Positions 1 through 5,830 of a DNA stretch of 5,990 nt are shown one piece after another. Both the position numbers and the translations under genes were made by a program. This stretch comes from an uncultured Propionibacteriaceae bacterium (lineage in GTDB: Bacteria > Actinomycetota > Actinomycetes > Propionibacteriales > Propionibacteriaceae): positions 1-5,990 of the forward strand of contig CAKZHP010000072.1 in NCBI GenBank assembly GCA_936924635.1, written 5' to 3'. Numbering within the stretch: the stretch's first letter is position 1; every line of letters begins with the position of its first letter. The notes beneath the pieces were generated by a model that saw only the letters and a list, made by a program, of their open reading frames with translations, did not search any database and was not told the origin of the DNA.

Positions 1-800
1 CGCAACGGCGGGAACTCGCGGAACGGGTCGACACCCAAGACGGTCCGCACCGACATCGGTGAGGTGACCGTGGCGGTGCCGCGGGACCGGGCGGGCACGT
101 TCGAGCCGGTGATTGTGCCCAAGCATCAACGCCGACTGCCGGGGTTCGACGCGAACGTCATCTCGCTGTACGCCAAGGGGTTGACCACCGGCGACATCGT
201 CAACCACCTGTCCGACGTGTACGGCACGACCGTCTCCAAGGACCTGGTCTCCCGGGTCACCGACCAGGTCCTGAAGGACCTGCGGGACTGCAGGCCCGTC
301 CGCTCGACCCGGTGTACCCGGTCATCCTGATCGACGCGATCGTATTGAAGGTCCGCTCTGGGACGGTCGCGAACCGGCCCGTCTATGTCGCGGTCGGGAT
401 CAGCGTCGAGGGGATCCGGGAAGTCCTCGGGCTGTGGGTCGGCCCGACCGGCGGGGAGGGCGCGAAGCAGTGGATGAACATGCTGACCGACCTGCGCAAC
501 CGTGGCATCCTCGACGCATGCATCGTCCGCTGCGACGGCCCCAAGGGGCTCCCGGACGCGATCGTTGCGACCTGGCCCCAGGCGACGGTTCAGACGTGTG
601 TGGTGCACCTGGTGCGCAACAGTCTGCGGTACGCGTCCAAGGCGCACTGGTCGGCGATCACCCGCCAGCTCAAGGCTGTGTACGGCGCGCCCACGCTCGA
701 GGCCGCCGAAACGGCGTTCGAGGAGTTCGCGGATGCCTGGCAGGGCAAGTACCCGGCGATGGTCGCGATGTGGCGCCGCTCCTGGCCCGAGTTCATCCCG
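1..800 (+). pseudogene. IS256-family transposase remnant (frameshifted, both ends missing)
   Basis: Remnant of a DDE transposase of the IS256 (Mutator-like) family. Frame 1 (1-289) reads family sequence such as VPRDRAGTFEPVIVPKHQRR and LYAKGLTTGDI. Frame 3 from 291 continues it with LDPVYPVILIDAIVLKVR, NRPVYVAVGI, GGEGAKQW, CDGPKGLPDAI and VQTCVVHLVRNSLRYAS. The switch is explained by one lost base at 289-291, where the family has Asp-Trp-Gln and the window reads gactgcag. The first two catalytic aspartates are visible (in LIDAI and RCDGPKG), but family similarity stops at WPEFIP (about 800), so the C-terminal third with the catalytic glutamate is absent. The N-terminus lies off the left edge. 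The frame-3 reading runs on out of frame into dcd sequence and stops at 846-848. No terminal inverted repeat is visible. The enzyme must be inactive; the family assignment is secure. Confidence 0.9.
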
Positions 801-1354
801 AGCTCGACGCCGAGCGGGTGCGGCTGGAGCCGTTTGATGAGCAGATGATCCAACCGTCCAGTGTGGACGTGCGGTTGGACCGCTGGTTCCGGCTCTTCGA
901 CAACCACCGTTACCCGGTGATCGACCCCGCGCAGGACCAGCCCGACCTGACCCGCCTGGTCGAGACCGAGCGGGACGAACCGTTCGTGCTGCATCCCGGC
1001 GAGTTCGTGCTCGGCTCCACTTTCGAGGTCGTCACGCTGCCGGACGACATCGCCGCCCGGCTGGAGGGAAAGTCCAGTCTGGGCCGGCTCGGGCTGCTCA
1101 CGCACTCCACGGCCGGGTTCATCGACCCGGGCTTCTCCGGGCACGTCACCCTGGAGCTGAGCAACGTCGCCACCCTTCCGATCCTGCTCTGGCCGGGGAT
1201 GAAGATCGGCCAGCTCTGCTTTTTCCGGCTCTCCAGCGCGGCCGAACACCCCTACGGCAGTGAGAAGTACGGGTCCCGCTACCTCGGTCAGCGCGGGCCG
1301 ACCGCGTCGCGTTCAGCGCTCAACTTCCACCGCAGACACGTCTACGACGACTGA
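800..1354 (+). pseudogene. dcd: 5'-truncated dCTP deaminase (DCD-DUT type)
   Basis: Dcd deaminates dCTP; the actinobacterial type is known to be bifunctional, also hydrolysing dUTP so that dCTP goes directly to dUMP for thymidylate synthesis in the cytosol. 184 codons remain, beginning ELDAERVRLEPFDEQ. They match the family to the C-terminus: QPSSVDVRLD, FVLHPGEFVLGST, the active-site stretch LEGKSSLGRLGL (Ser and Arg), HSTAGFIDPGFSGH, TLELSN with the catalytic Glu, WPGMKIGQLC and EHPYGSEKYGSRY. Family members of about 190 residues start MLLSDRDIRAE or similar; those first ~10 residues and the start codon are missing because transposase sequence abuts at 800. The remaining reading frame is open upstream into transposase DNA, and an internal ATG lies at 845-847. 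Everything needed for the core fold except the N-terminal segment is intact, so the truncation looks recent. Whether a shortened protein is made is unknown. Confidence 0.88.
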
Positions 1355-1371
1355 CCCGGACTCTCTTCGGG
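1355..1371. terminator. possible hairpin between convergent dcd and regulator genes
   Basis: Directly after the dcd stop codon, CCCGGA (1355-1360) can pair with TTCGGG (1366-1371), six pairs including one G-U, around a five-base loop. It lies in the 33-bp gap between the converging dcd remnant and the regulator gene, where a terminator would be expected. There is no T-tract on either side, so support is weak. Confidence 0.25.
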
Positions 1372-1387
1372 CGCAGCGTCTCCCTGC

Positions 1388-2200
1388 TCAGTCAAGGTCC
1401 ACGACCGGCTCGTGCTGCCATCGGCTCATGAGCTCAGTCCGGTTACGGACGCCGTACCGCCGCAGGAGTGATGAGATCTGGGCGTCAACTGTTCTCACGG
1501 AGACCCGGCAATGCATGGCGATCTCCTTGTTGGTCCAGCCGAGACAGGCCAGCCCCGCCACCCGAGCCTCCGCCGCGGGAGCGCTCGTGACAGCCGAGGC
1601 GAGTGCATGACAGAACTCATGGACGACGCCCGAGGAGTGACCCAGCGGCCGGATCACCTGGACCGGGGCGACTGGCCCGTCGATGACAGGCACCTTGATC
1701 AGGCCGGATCCGGCCGCCCAGTTGGACGGCGCGTAGCCGACGGCCCGAGTAGTGCCGATCGCCAGGATCGCATCCTGCTCGGTCGTCGCGCCCACCGTCA
1801 CGAATCGGGGTTCCCGCCCGGCACGAGCACTCGAGTGCAGCCAGTGTTCGCGCCAGGCGACGTCCACCGGCTCAGGACGGCGGAAGGTCGGCTCGTGCAA
1901 CAGGTCTGTCAGCTGCAGAGATCGATGCCCGGCCAGGGGGTTGTCAGGCCCGACGAATGCTTGCGCCGCAAGGGAGCACAGGGTGGTCACTGACAGCCGC
2001 GGGTCTCCGATCGGGCCGATCAGCAACGCCAGGTCGACAGACCCCTCCCGAACGGCGGCCAGCGAGGAGTGGTCTGCCCACATCGCGCGCAGCGACACCT
2101 GCAACTGTGGGCGGATTCCGCGCAGCCTGCGGATTGCTGTCGCCAACCATGCCGTCGGCACACTCGGCATGACCCCGAGGGCAAGGTGGTCAGCGGTCAT
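1388..2200 (-). CDS. Chimeric regulator: LysR-type ligand-binding domain with C-terminal LuxR-type HTH
   Basis: A 270-residue predicted cytosolic transcription regulator. Residues about 6-205 look like the LysR-family periplasmic-binding-like effector domain: HLALGVMPSVPTAW at the start, VREGSVDLALLIGP, then CSLAAQAFVGPDNPLAGH and AIGTTRAVGYAPSNWA, closing with SGVVHEFCHALASA. Residues about 208-262 are a LuxR/GerE helix-turn-helix: GWTNKEIAMHCRVSVRTVDA followed by LLRRYGVRNRTELMSRW. The N-terminal winged helix expected of LysR proteins is absent: the frame reaches a stop 16 codons upstream of the ATG, and that short extension has no HTH features. The ATG at 2200 is preceded by AAGGGG (minus strand, 2210-2215) at 9 bases, supporting this start. 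No receiver domain is seen, so control is presumably by a small ligand (inference). It is divergent from the protease gene at 2333 and probably regulates it, itself, or both. Confidence 0.82.
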   Translation of the reverse strand: MTADHLALGVMPSVPTAWLATAIRRLRGIRPQLQVSLRAMWADHSSLAAVREGSVDLALLIGPIGDPRLSVTTLCSLAAQAFVGPDNPLAGHRSLQLTDLLHEPTFRRPEPVDVAWREHWLHSSARAGREPRFVTVGATTEQDAILAIGTTRAVGYAPSNWAAGSGLIKVPVIDGPVAPVQVIRPLGHSSGVVHEFCHALASAVTSAPAAEARVAGLACLGWTNKEIAMHCRVSVRTVDAQISSLLRRYGVRNRTELMSRWQHEPVVDLD

Positions 2201-2295
2201 CGTGGCGTGCCCCTTCGCCAGGCTTTCCCGGATCGGCGAGCCCGAGATTTAGGCAATTCTACCGATTCACGTTCTCCGATCTTTGGACAGACTTC

Positions 2296-2306
2296 AGATG
2301 CCATCT
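2296..2306. promoter_or_regulatory. 11-bp inverted repeat, candidate operator
   Basis: AGATGCCATCT is a perfect inverted repeat (AGATG, one central C, CATCT). It touches the putative -10 box of the protease promoter, a position at which a bound protein would affect transcription. It could be a site for the neighbouring LuxR-type HTH regulator, but a repeat this short can occur by chance, and known LuxR-type sites are usually longer. Confidence 0.3.
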
Positions 2307-2321
2307 ATTGCAGTCGTAACC

Positions 2322-2328
2322 GGGGAGG
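2322..2328 (+). promoter_or_regulatory. ribosome binding site of the M6 protease gene
   Basis: GGGGAGG lies four bases before the ATG at 2333. This strong Shine-Dalgarno match, although close to the start, selects 2333 over in-frame starts further upstream, which would run antisense through the regulator gene. Confidence 0.7.
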
Positions 2329-2332
2329 ATTC

Positions 2333-3652
2333 ATGAACGCCATCGGGGATGTTGAACGTCGAACGTGTTCGGGGCAAGTGGAGAAGCCGGACACTGACGG
2401 CCGAGTCCTGCCGGAGCTGATCCGCGATCCGCAACTGAGCGACCGACTTCGATTCGGGCCCAAAGCAGTCCCGACGGCAGTGCCGCTTGCCGATTTCGGC
2501 TACGACAGCATGCGTCCCGGCGGGAAACCGGCCCTGGGCAACTTCCAGGTGCTCACCGTTCTCGTCAACTACGACGGACACCCCCCGCTGAGTCGGTCGG
2601 CGTCCTGGTACTCCACCCTCGTCGGCAGGTTGGGAGGCACGCCACCCTTCACGCCCGACAATCCGGGCAGCCTGCTCGAATACTTCGCCGAGAACTCCCA
2701 GCACCGTTTTCGGCCGTTGCGCTGGAAGGTGGTGGGCCCGATCCGATTGGCGGCGCCCTCCGCCGCGGATCTCGGGGACGCCAGTGGCCGCGGGCACCGG
2801 ATCGTGACGGAGGCTGTCCGCCAGAATGCTCTGAACCTCGACGAACTCGACCTTGACGCTGACGGTGACGTCGGCCCCGACGAACTCCTGGTCATCACCG
2901 TGGAGAACATTCCGAACTTCGGGCCGGTGAACCGAGCCGTCAACGAGATCACCACTGCCACCGGGCGCAAGGTCCGTCTGCTGTGCGCCTTTCTCGGAGA
3001 AGGCAACAGCTTCACGTTGTTCGCTCATGAAGTGGCGCACTCGCTCGGTGCACTGGACCTGTACGGATGGCCGCAGGGCAAGAGCGCTCAGCTCACGATG
3101 ATGAGCACCTCCGTCGGCGGGACGCAGGCGAATCAGGTCGCCTGTCATCTCGATCCCTGGCACAAACTGGTCCTGGGGTGGAGCGAGCCGCGGGTGTTCA
3201 CCGACGCGAGTAGAGGACACGTGGTGCTCCCAGGCGTCAACAAACCGGACGCGCCAATCATCATCCACCGGCCAGGTCGTCCCCTGGAGTTCTACCTGCT
3301 CGAATTCCGGGCCAACAGGTCCGACCTGCAGATCGGCTACGAAAGCTGGGTACCGGGGGCGGGTGTCGCGATCTGGCACGTGGACACGACCGCGCCGGGT
3401 GCCGCACGGCTGCAGGCCTCCAGCGACCCCAGGTACAGCGAGTACGCGGTGATGCACGTCGGGGCCCCGAATGGTCAGCACGGGCCAAGCACCCTCTGGG
3501 GGGCGGGCGCGTGGCACGGTTTGGGGTGGCGGGATAGCTTCGCGTCCTGCGGGGTGCAGGTCATGGAGGTTTCTGAGAACCGGGCCGTCATCAAGCTGGG
3601 CGACCCGTACCCGCCCATGTCGGGTGGCGGTCGGGCACCGGAACCCCGGTAA
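2333..3652 (+). CDS. M6 (immune inhibitor A-like) zinc metalloprotease without signal peptide
   Basis: A 439-residue protein resembling M6 peptidases, zinc endoproteases typified by Bacillus immune inhibitor A. Features in order: FQVLTVLVNYDG (71-82), the first strand of the domain; LLEYFAENS (114-122) and LRWKVVGPIRL (129-139), as in the family's 'SxxxYFxExSxG...VxGP' region; an EF-hand-like loop D173-E184 (DLDADGDVGPDE) with all expected acidic positions and Gly178; the zinc site HEVAHSLGALD (H232, E233, H236, G239, D242); a Met-turn-like MMS (256-258); LDPWHKLVLGW (273-283); EFYLLEFR (319-326); and PGAGVAIWHVD (341-351). Most characterised M6 enzymes are secreted with a propeptide. Here residues 1-65 contain no hydrophobic leader, no transmembrane segment is visible, and the upstream in-frame extension does not supply one. 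Length covers essentially the catalytic module only. Divergent from the LysR/LuxR chimeric regulator. The fold assignment is good; activity, substrate and location are unknown. Confidence 0.82.
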   Translation: MNAIGDVERRTCSGQVEKPDTDGRVLPELIRDPQLSDRLRFGPKAVPTAVPLADFGYDSMRPGGKPALGNFQVLTVLVNYDGHPPLSRSASWYSTLVGRLGGTPPFTPDNPGSLLEYFAENSQHRFRPLRWKVVGPIRLAAPSAADLGDASGRGHRIVTEAVRQNALNLDELDLDADGDVGPDELLVITVENIPNFGPVNRAVNEITTATGRKVRLLCAFLGEGNSFTLFAHEVAHSLGALDLYGWPQGKSAQLTMMSTSVGGTQANQVACHLDPWHKLVLGWSEPRVFTDASRGHVVLPGVNKPDAPIIIHRPGRPLEFYLLEFRANRSDLQIGYESWVPGAGVAIWHVDTTAPGAARLQASSDPRYSEYAVMHVGAPNGQHGPSTLWGAGAWHGLGWRDSFASCGVQVMEVSENRAVIKLGDPYPPMSGGGRAPEPR

Positions 3653-3655
3653 CCC
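3633..3655 (+). terminator. possible hairpin at the end of the protease gene
   Basis: ACCGG (3637-3641) and CCGGT (3646-3650) pair perfectly around the loop AACC. GGG (3633-3635) and CCC (3653-3655) can extend the stem across a small internal loop. It overlaps the stop codon (3650-3652). No T-tract follows, so it may only be a GC-rich coincidence or a 3'-end stabilising structure. Confidence 0.3.
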
Positions 3656-3860
3656 GCTCAGACGCCATCGACTCAAGGTGCGTGGATCAGGCGATCTCAC
3701 GCATGGAACAGTCGTCGTTGGGCGTCCGCCGGGGAGGACGGCCAAGCCTCCGAGGCGTCTGGTGAGTACGGCAGGTGTGGGTTGACGCTCGGATCGCGGT
3801 CTTCTGGGCCCATTTCTACCCCTATCAGTCATTCGAGCTATTCAGGCCACTCCCGACAAA
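3653..3860. other. intergenic stretch without a recognisable gene
   Basis: This is the non-coding part between two convergent genes. Short open frames exist in several frames, but none has a convincing ribosome binding site or family similarity that I recognise. The second half (about 3800-3860) is less GC-rich than the flanking genes. I see no tRNA, insertion-sequence end or direct repeat here. Confidence 0.5.
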
Positions 3861-3894
3861 GGGGCTGGTGAAGTTATAGGTCGGTCCCAGCCTC
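3861..3894 (-). terminator. candidate intrinsic terminator of the DUF2252 gene
   Basis: GGGGCTGG (3861-3868) and CCAGCCTC (3887-3894) form an eight-pair stem with one G-U pair and an 18-base loop. Read on the minus strand, the stem begins within the stop codon of the DUF2252 gene and is followed by the short T-rich run TTTGT (3860-3856). Position and orientation fit termination of the minus-strand operon, but the loop is long and the T-tract short. Confidence 0.4.
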
Positions 3895-5350
3895 ACGCCC
3901 CAGGCAGGAACGCCGACGCCCGGTTTTCCAGAGCCGTTGGATCGCACGGCAGATCCCCCCGACGCACCGCCTGCACCGACCGGGCATGGTCTGCCTCGGT
4001 CTGATCCGCGTACAACCGGGCAAACGTCACCAGGGCATCGGCAACCGCGTCGCTCTTGCCCAGGTAGCCGGCGATCATCGAGGCTCCGCTGGTGCGGGAG
4101 TGGCCTTTGCCGAGCAGCCGGCCGACGATCCCCGCGTAGTCGGACAGCGCGTTGGCGTCGATCGCGTCCAGCGGCACGGTGCCCTTCATGTTGCGGAACT
4201 GCCGGACGTAGTACTGGCGGTCGTCGATCGTGGTCCAGCCGAGCAGCGGATCGCTGACCGTCTGCAGCGCCTGCTGGTACTCCACCACCCGCTGCCCCTG
4301 GTGTTTGTGCCAGGCCCGCTCACCGTGGACGTACGGCGCGAGCACCGAGCGCCTGGCCTGCTTCAACTGCAGAAACACCATGTCGGACGGGCTCGACCCC
4401 TCCAGTAACGCCACGTACGCGCGCAGCCCCACGCTGCCGACACCGACCACCTTGTGAGCGATGTCGATCAGGTGGTAGCCGCCGATCGCCCGCCGCCAGT
4501 GCGGCGCCAGCGTCTGCAGATAGTCGTCCAGACCCGCGGCGATAGCGTCGTACTCGCGATCGTCCACATGCACGATCAGTGGCGGCTCGTCCACGATCCG
4601 GCGACGGCCCTGGTGCTCGTGCGTGAATCGCGGAAGGGCACGGTCGCTGGTGCGCGTCCGCGCCCGTTTGGCCGCACGCTCGATCTCTGCCTTCAACCCG
4701 GTGTTGCCCGCCGAGTCGGACAGCCGCTCGGCGTCCATCCGCGAGTAGGAGCGGGCCAGCAGCGGCTGGTCGGCGAGGTAGCGGACGTGATCGCGATAGG
4801 CCCGGACGCAGGCCCGCACCGCCTCGTCGCACTGCTCCTCGGTCGCGTTGTTCTCCCGTCCGGCGACGTGGATCGCGGCCACCAACCGCCGCAGATCCCA
4901 CTCCCAGGCACCCGGGTGCGCCTCGTCGAAGTCGTTGCGGTCGATCACCAGCTCGCCCTCGGGCGAGGCGTAGAAGCCGAAGTTGCCCAGGTGGGAGTCG
5001 CCGCACACCACCGGGGTGATCCCGGTGGAGGGCAGGTAGGCGACGTCGTCGGCCATCACGACCGCCGTGCCGCGCAGGAAGCCGTAGGGCGAGCCGATCA
5101 TCCGGGCGACCCGGGTCGGGATCAGATGCTCCACCCGACCGATGTGGGAGAAGCGAATCAGGTCGATCGGGTCGGGACGGTTGGCCGGCGCCGACCATTC
5201 CGCCAGCGCGCGCCGGGGGACCTTGTGCCGCAGTGCCTTGCCGAGCTTGAACCGTTCGGCCCGCGGCGTTGCCAGCCGTCGCAGCGACAGGTAGTCCTCG
5301 CTGTCGGCGCCGTCGACGACCTGAGTGATCAGCGGAGCATCAGTGCCCAT
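3893..5350 (-). CDS. DUF2252 family protein (aminoglycoside-phosphotransferase/kinase-like motifs)
   Basis: A 485-residue protein of the DUF2252 family, common in actinobacteria and of unknown biochemical role. Hallmarks: FLRGTAVVMADD (91-102); VVCGDSHLGNFG (114-125), like the catalytic loop of aminoglycoside phosphotransferase-type kinases (D118, N123); NDFDEAHPGAWEWDLRRL (139-156), whose D140/D142 sit where that fold binds metal; VVGVGSVGLRAYVALLEG (301-318); FLQLKQA (326-332); SDPLLGW (366-372); and YYVRQFRNMKG (380-390). The kinase comparison is inference from motifs; no substrate is known. Length is full for the family, with no signal peptide or membrane segment. The ATG at 5350 is preferred because AAGGTGAG (minus strand, 5355-5362) lies four bases before it; a GTG at 5359 has no such site. 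It follows the DUF1905 gene after 30 bp on the same strand, so co-transcription is likely. Confidence 0.88.
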   Translation of the reverse strand: MGTDAPLITQVVDGADSEDYLSLRRLATPRAERFKLGKALRHKVPRRALAEWSAPANRPDPIDLIRFSHIGRVEHLIPTRVARMIGSPYGFLRGTAVVMADDVAYLPSTGITPVVCGDSHLGNFGFYASPEGELVIDRNDFDEAHPGAWEWDLRRLVAAIHVAGRENNATEEQCDEAVRACVRAYRDHVRYLADQPLLARSYSRMDAERLSDSAGNTGLKAEIERAAKRARTRTSDRALPRFTHEHQGRRRIVDEPPLIVHVDDREYDAIAAGLDDYLQTLAPHWRRAIGGYHLIDIAHKVVGVGSVGLRAYVALLEGSSPSDMVFLQLKQARRSVLAPYVHGERAWHKHQGQRVVEYQQALQTVSDPLLGWTTIDDRQYYVRQFRNMKGTVPLDAIDANALSDYAGIVGRLLGKGHSRTSGASMIAGYLGKSDAVADALVTFARLYADQTEADHARSVQAVRRGDLPCDPTALENRASAFLPGA

Positions 5351-5380
5351 GCCGCTCACCTTAGTAATGCCGTCCCGGCC

Positions 5381-5815
5381 TCAGCCGCCCAGCGTCGTGA
5401 GCAGCTTCTCCAGGCGGCGCTGGCGGGTCTCGGGCTTCTTGGCGTCGGAGATCGCGCGGACGTGTTCCTTGCGTTGGGTGAAGGACAGCCCGTCGAAGGC
5501 CTCGCGCAACCCGGCCTCAGCCAGCGCGGTCGCCACGTCCGGGGGCACCTCGACGGTGCGTGGCGCCTCGTCGAGTTCGAGGGTAATGTCGTGCTCCTCA
5601 CCACCGGCGACTCCGGCAGCGCCGCGATGGGCGGCGTTCAGCGGGATCAGGTTCAGCCCACCCATCACCGCCACCGTGCTCCGATAGGTGTAACCGTTCA
5701 CGGTCACCACCACTTTCGGCCGCTTGCCGCTGCCCAGTTCGGCGACGACCTCGGATGGCACCTCGATGCCGACGTTGTTGCCGTTCAACAGCAGAGTCGT
5801 ATGAAAAGTGGGCAT
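5381..5815 (-). CDS. DUF1905 / YdeI-OmdA-type bacteriocin-resistance-like protein
   Basis: A 144-residue predicted cytosolic protein with two small domains. Residues about 1-80 match DUF1905: NNVGIEVPSEVVAELGSGKR, then VVVTVNGYTYRSTVAVMGG and LIPLNAAHRGAAGVAGG. Residues about 85-144 match the YdeI/OmpD-associated (OmdA) domain: EVPPDVATALAEAG, AFDGLSFTQRKEHVRAI and a basic tail with AKKPETRQRRLEKLL. OmdA-type proteins were named for links to bacteriocin protection and OmpD in enterobacteria; that role cannot simply be carried over to a Gram-positive, and the function here is unknown. The ATG at 5815 is supported by GGAAGGAG (minus strand, 5823-5830), seven bases upstream. Probably first gene of a two-gene operon with the DUF2252 gene. 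Confidence 0.87.
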   Translation of the reverse strand: MPTFHTTLLLNGNNVGIEVPSEVVAELGSGKRPKVVVTVNGYTYRSTVAVMGGLNLIPLNAAHRGAAGVAGGEEHDITLELDEAPRTVEVPPDVATALAEAGLREAFDGLSFTQRKEHVRAISDAKKPETRQRRLEKLLTTLGG

Positions 5816-5822
5816 TCGTGAT

Positions 5823-5830
5823 CTCCTTCC
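5823..5830 (-). promoter_or_regulatory. ribosome binding site of the DUF1905 gene
   Basis: GGAAGGAG on the minus strand, seven bases before the ATG at 5815. This is a near-ideal Shine-Dalgarno match and fixes the start of the gene. Confidence 0.75.

Larger units (their letters stand above)
2201..2332. promoter_or_regulatory. divergent promoter region between regulator and M6 protease
   Basis: This 132-bp gap separates two divergent genes and must carry the start signals of both. Its right half is less GC-rich than its surroundings. For the protease, TTGGAC (2283-2288) and TATTGC (2306-2311) are 17 bases apart and could be a weak -35/-10 pair, with an expected start near 2318 and a short leader. 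No convincing -10/-35 pair was found for the regulator; its AAGGGG ribosome binding site lies at 2210-2215. The existence of promoters here is inferred from the gene layout; the exact boxes are tentative. Confidence 0.45.

Noticed and set aside
434..799. Fusion of dcd with an upstream open frame starting at GTG 434
   Set aside because: The upstream part is the transposase gene read in a wrong frame. It gives Arg/Gly/Pro-rich nonsense and no ribosome binding site was noted, so a real 306-residue fusion protein is unlikely, though the frame is open.
590..1249. Minus-strand open frame across the transposase-dcd junction
   Set aside because: No recognisable domain; it is the complement of two known coding segments.
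2069..2332. In-frame upstream extension of the protease to an earlier start
   Set aside because: It would be antisense to the regulator gene, has no family similarity and no signal peptide, and lies upstream of a strong ribosome binding site that fits the start at 2333.
3703..3748. Short open frame with an Arg/Gly-rich stretch in the convergent gap
   Set aside because: Only about 15 codons, no ribosome binding site, and no match to a family I know.
2294..3832. Long - strand open frame (512 codons) opposite the M6 protease gene
   Set aside because: Antisense shadow of the protease; no recognisable domain and Arg/Pro-rich composition.
5351..5359. GTG at 5359 as the start of the DUF2252 protein
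   Set aside because: The ribosome binding site AAGGTGAG overlaps this codon and serves the ATG at 5350, three codons downstream.
4454..5821. Long + strand open frame (455 codons) opposite the DUF2252 and DUF1905 genes
   Set aside because: It is antisense to two well-supported genes. Its sequence is rich in Arg, Pro, Gly, Val and His with no family motif, as expected for the reverse strand of GC-rich coding DNA.
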